Of a stretch of 13,159 bases of DNA, positions 12,814 to 13,159 are shown piece after piece. Below the pieces are notes generated by a model that searched no databases, was not told where the DNA came from, and saw only the letters and a list, made by a program, of their open reading frames with translations. Position numbers and translations under genes: made by a program. The stretch's first letter is position 1. The number at the start of each line of letters is the position of its first letter. The DNA is from an uncultured Microcaldota archaeon (GTDB taxonomy: Archaea; Micrarchaeota; Micrarchaeia; Anstonellales; Bilamarchaeaceae): positions 1 to 13,159 of the forward strand of contig CAILMU010000063.1 of assembly GCA_903835325.1 (NCBI GenBank), given 5' to 3'.

Positions 12814-13159
12814 ATGAATAAAAGCGATACCAGGAAAGATCCGAAGTCTCCTGCTCCATCAGAAAGGAAATCCACGCCGTCGATGTTCAAGGGGAGCGCA
12901 GTCATGCCGTCCCAGCAGATAACCAAGATAAGCCCGAAGGAGTTCATTGACGAAGTGAAGGGCGCCATCCCGGGCTGGGATAAGGAGATGGCCGGCCTTC
13001 TTGCATTGCCGAAAGAGATATACCGCCAGTCGGAGTCCGGCGAGGTGTCGTACTCGGAGAGCAAGTCGTTCGGCATGGGCGGGGCTTTCAACGGTTTAGG
13101 CGCGGAGGAGGGGGGCAGGCCCGCGAGCGATTACGGAATCTACTTCACAGAGACATCGC
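12814..13159 (+). CDS. Unknown protein, 5' part only (runs off right edge)
   Basis: The frame starting at ATG 12814 stays open for 115 codons to the window edge. No family is recognised. The first 35 residues are polar and basic (MNKSDTRKDPKSPAPSERKS), probably disordered. A more ordered part follows with ISPKEFIDEVKGAIPGWDKE, LLALPKEIYRQSE, and a Gly/Ser-rich stretch leading to SDYGIYFTETS. There is no signal peptide or TM segment. Codon use (AAG, ATA, GGC, GAG) matches the core genes of this window better than the opposing minus-strand frame, which is open for 108 codons here. A TATA-like element and AGGA precede the ATG. A later in-frame ATG at 12904 is an alternative start. Confidence 0.6.
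   Translation, partial: MNKSDTRKDPKSPAPSERKSTPSMFKGSAVMPSQQITKISPKEFIDEVKGAIPGWDKEMAGLLALPKEIYRQSESGEVSYSESKSFGMGGAFNGLGAEEGGRPASDYGIYFTETS

Noticed and set aside
12765..13091. Minus-strand frame of 108 codons
   Set aside because: It opposes the 12814 frame, which has better codon use, a TATA-like element and AGGA. The minus product looks like an antisense translation (many Ser, Pro, Ile, no fold signal).
1..13159. CRISPR arrays, insertion sequences, tRNA or rRNA genes, defence genes
   Set aside because: Looked for on both strands: no regularly spaced repeats, no transposase, no T-loop/acceptor pairs, and no nuclease or toxin-like motifs were seen.

Overview
The window is an archaeal chromosome segment. 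Csl4 (exosome cap), RpoL, eS1/S3Ae, an archaeal-length uS15, alpha-NAC, an ER-type Ser/His/Asp signal peptidase, DUF373 and an archaeal-type RNA 3'-phosphate cyclase occur together, and the promoters look like TATA boxes 25-35 nt before start codons. Many genes have no recognisable family and are short, TM-anchored or helical-repeat proteins. This fits a DPANN-type lineage (Micrarchaeota/Iainarchaeota-like), but that placement is inference.

Layout, left to right. (1) 1-2784, minus strand: a DUF373 membrane protein with a PRC-barrel-like tail, then a five-TM protein with a sequon-rich ectodomain, then the first 72 codons of a putative lipoprotein that runs off the left edge. The first 1.5 kb is visibly AT-richer than the rest. 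(2) 2933-5710, plus strand: a compact operon csl4 - rpoL - signal peptidase - YkgJ-type Cys-cluster protein, with 0-54 nt gaps. (3) 5746-7610, minus strand: an Lrp/AsnC regulator, a helical-repeat protein and a GNAT acetyltransferase, probably one operon whose promoter carries an inverted repeat that could be the Lrp operator. (4) 7767-11463, plus strand: an unknown helical (TPR-like) protein, HAM1/RdgB NTP pyrophosphatase, uS15, eS1, alpha-NAC and a TM-anchored Cys-containing unknown. (5) 11496-12467, minus strand: rtcA. (6) 12468-12813: an intergenic region with a bidirectional TATA element, strong hairpins and weak small-ORF candidates. (7) 12814-end: the 5' part of an unrecognised plus-strand gene.

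The main theme is information processing and protein biogenesis: RNA decay (Csl4), transcription (RpoL), RNA end processing (RtcA), translation (uS15, eS1), nascent-chain handling (NAC), export processing (signal peptidase) and nucleotide-pool cleaning (HAM1). I see no CRISPR array, transposon, tRNA, rRNA or defence island. The points most worth checking are a possible SD-sequestering switch in the uS15 leader, the structured intergenic region after rtcA, the Lrp operator, the incomplete zinc ribbon and RG-rich tail of Csl4, and the DUF373-PRC fusion.
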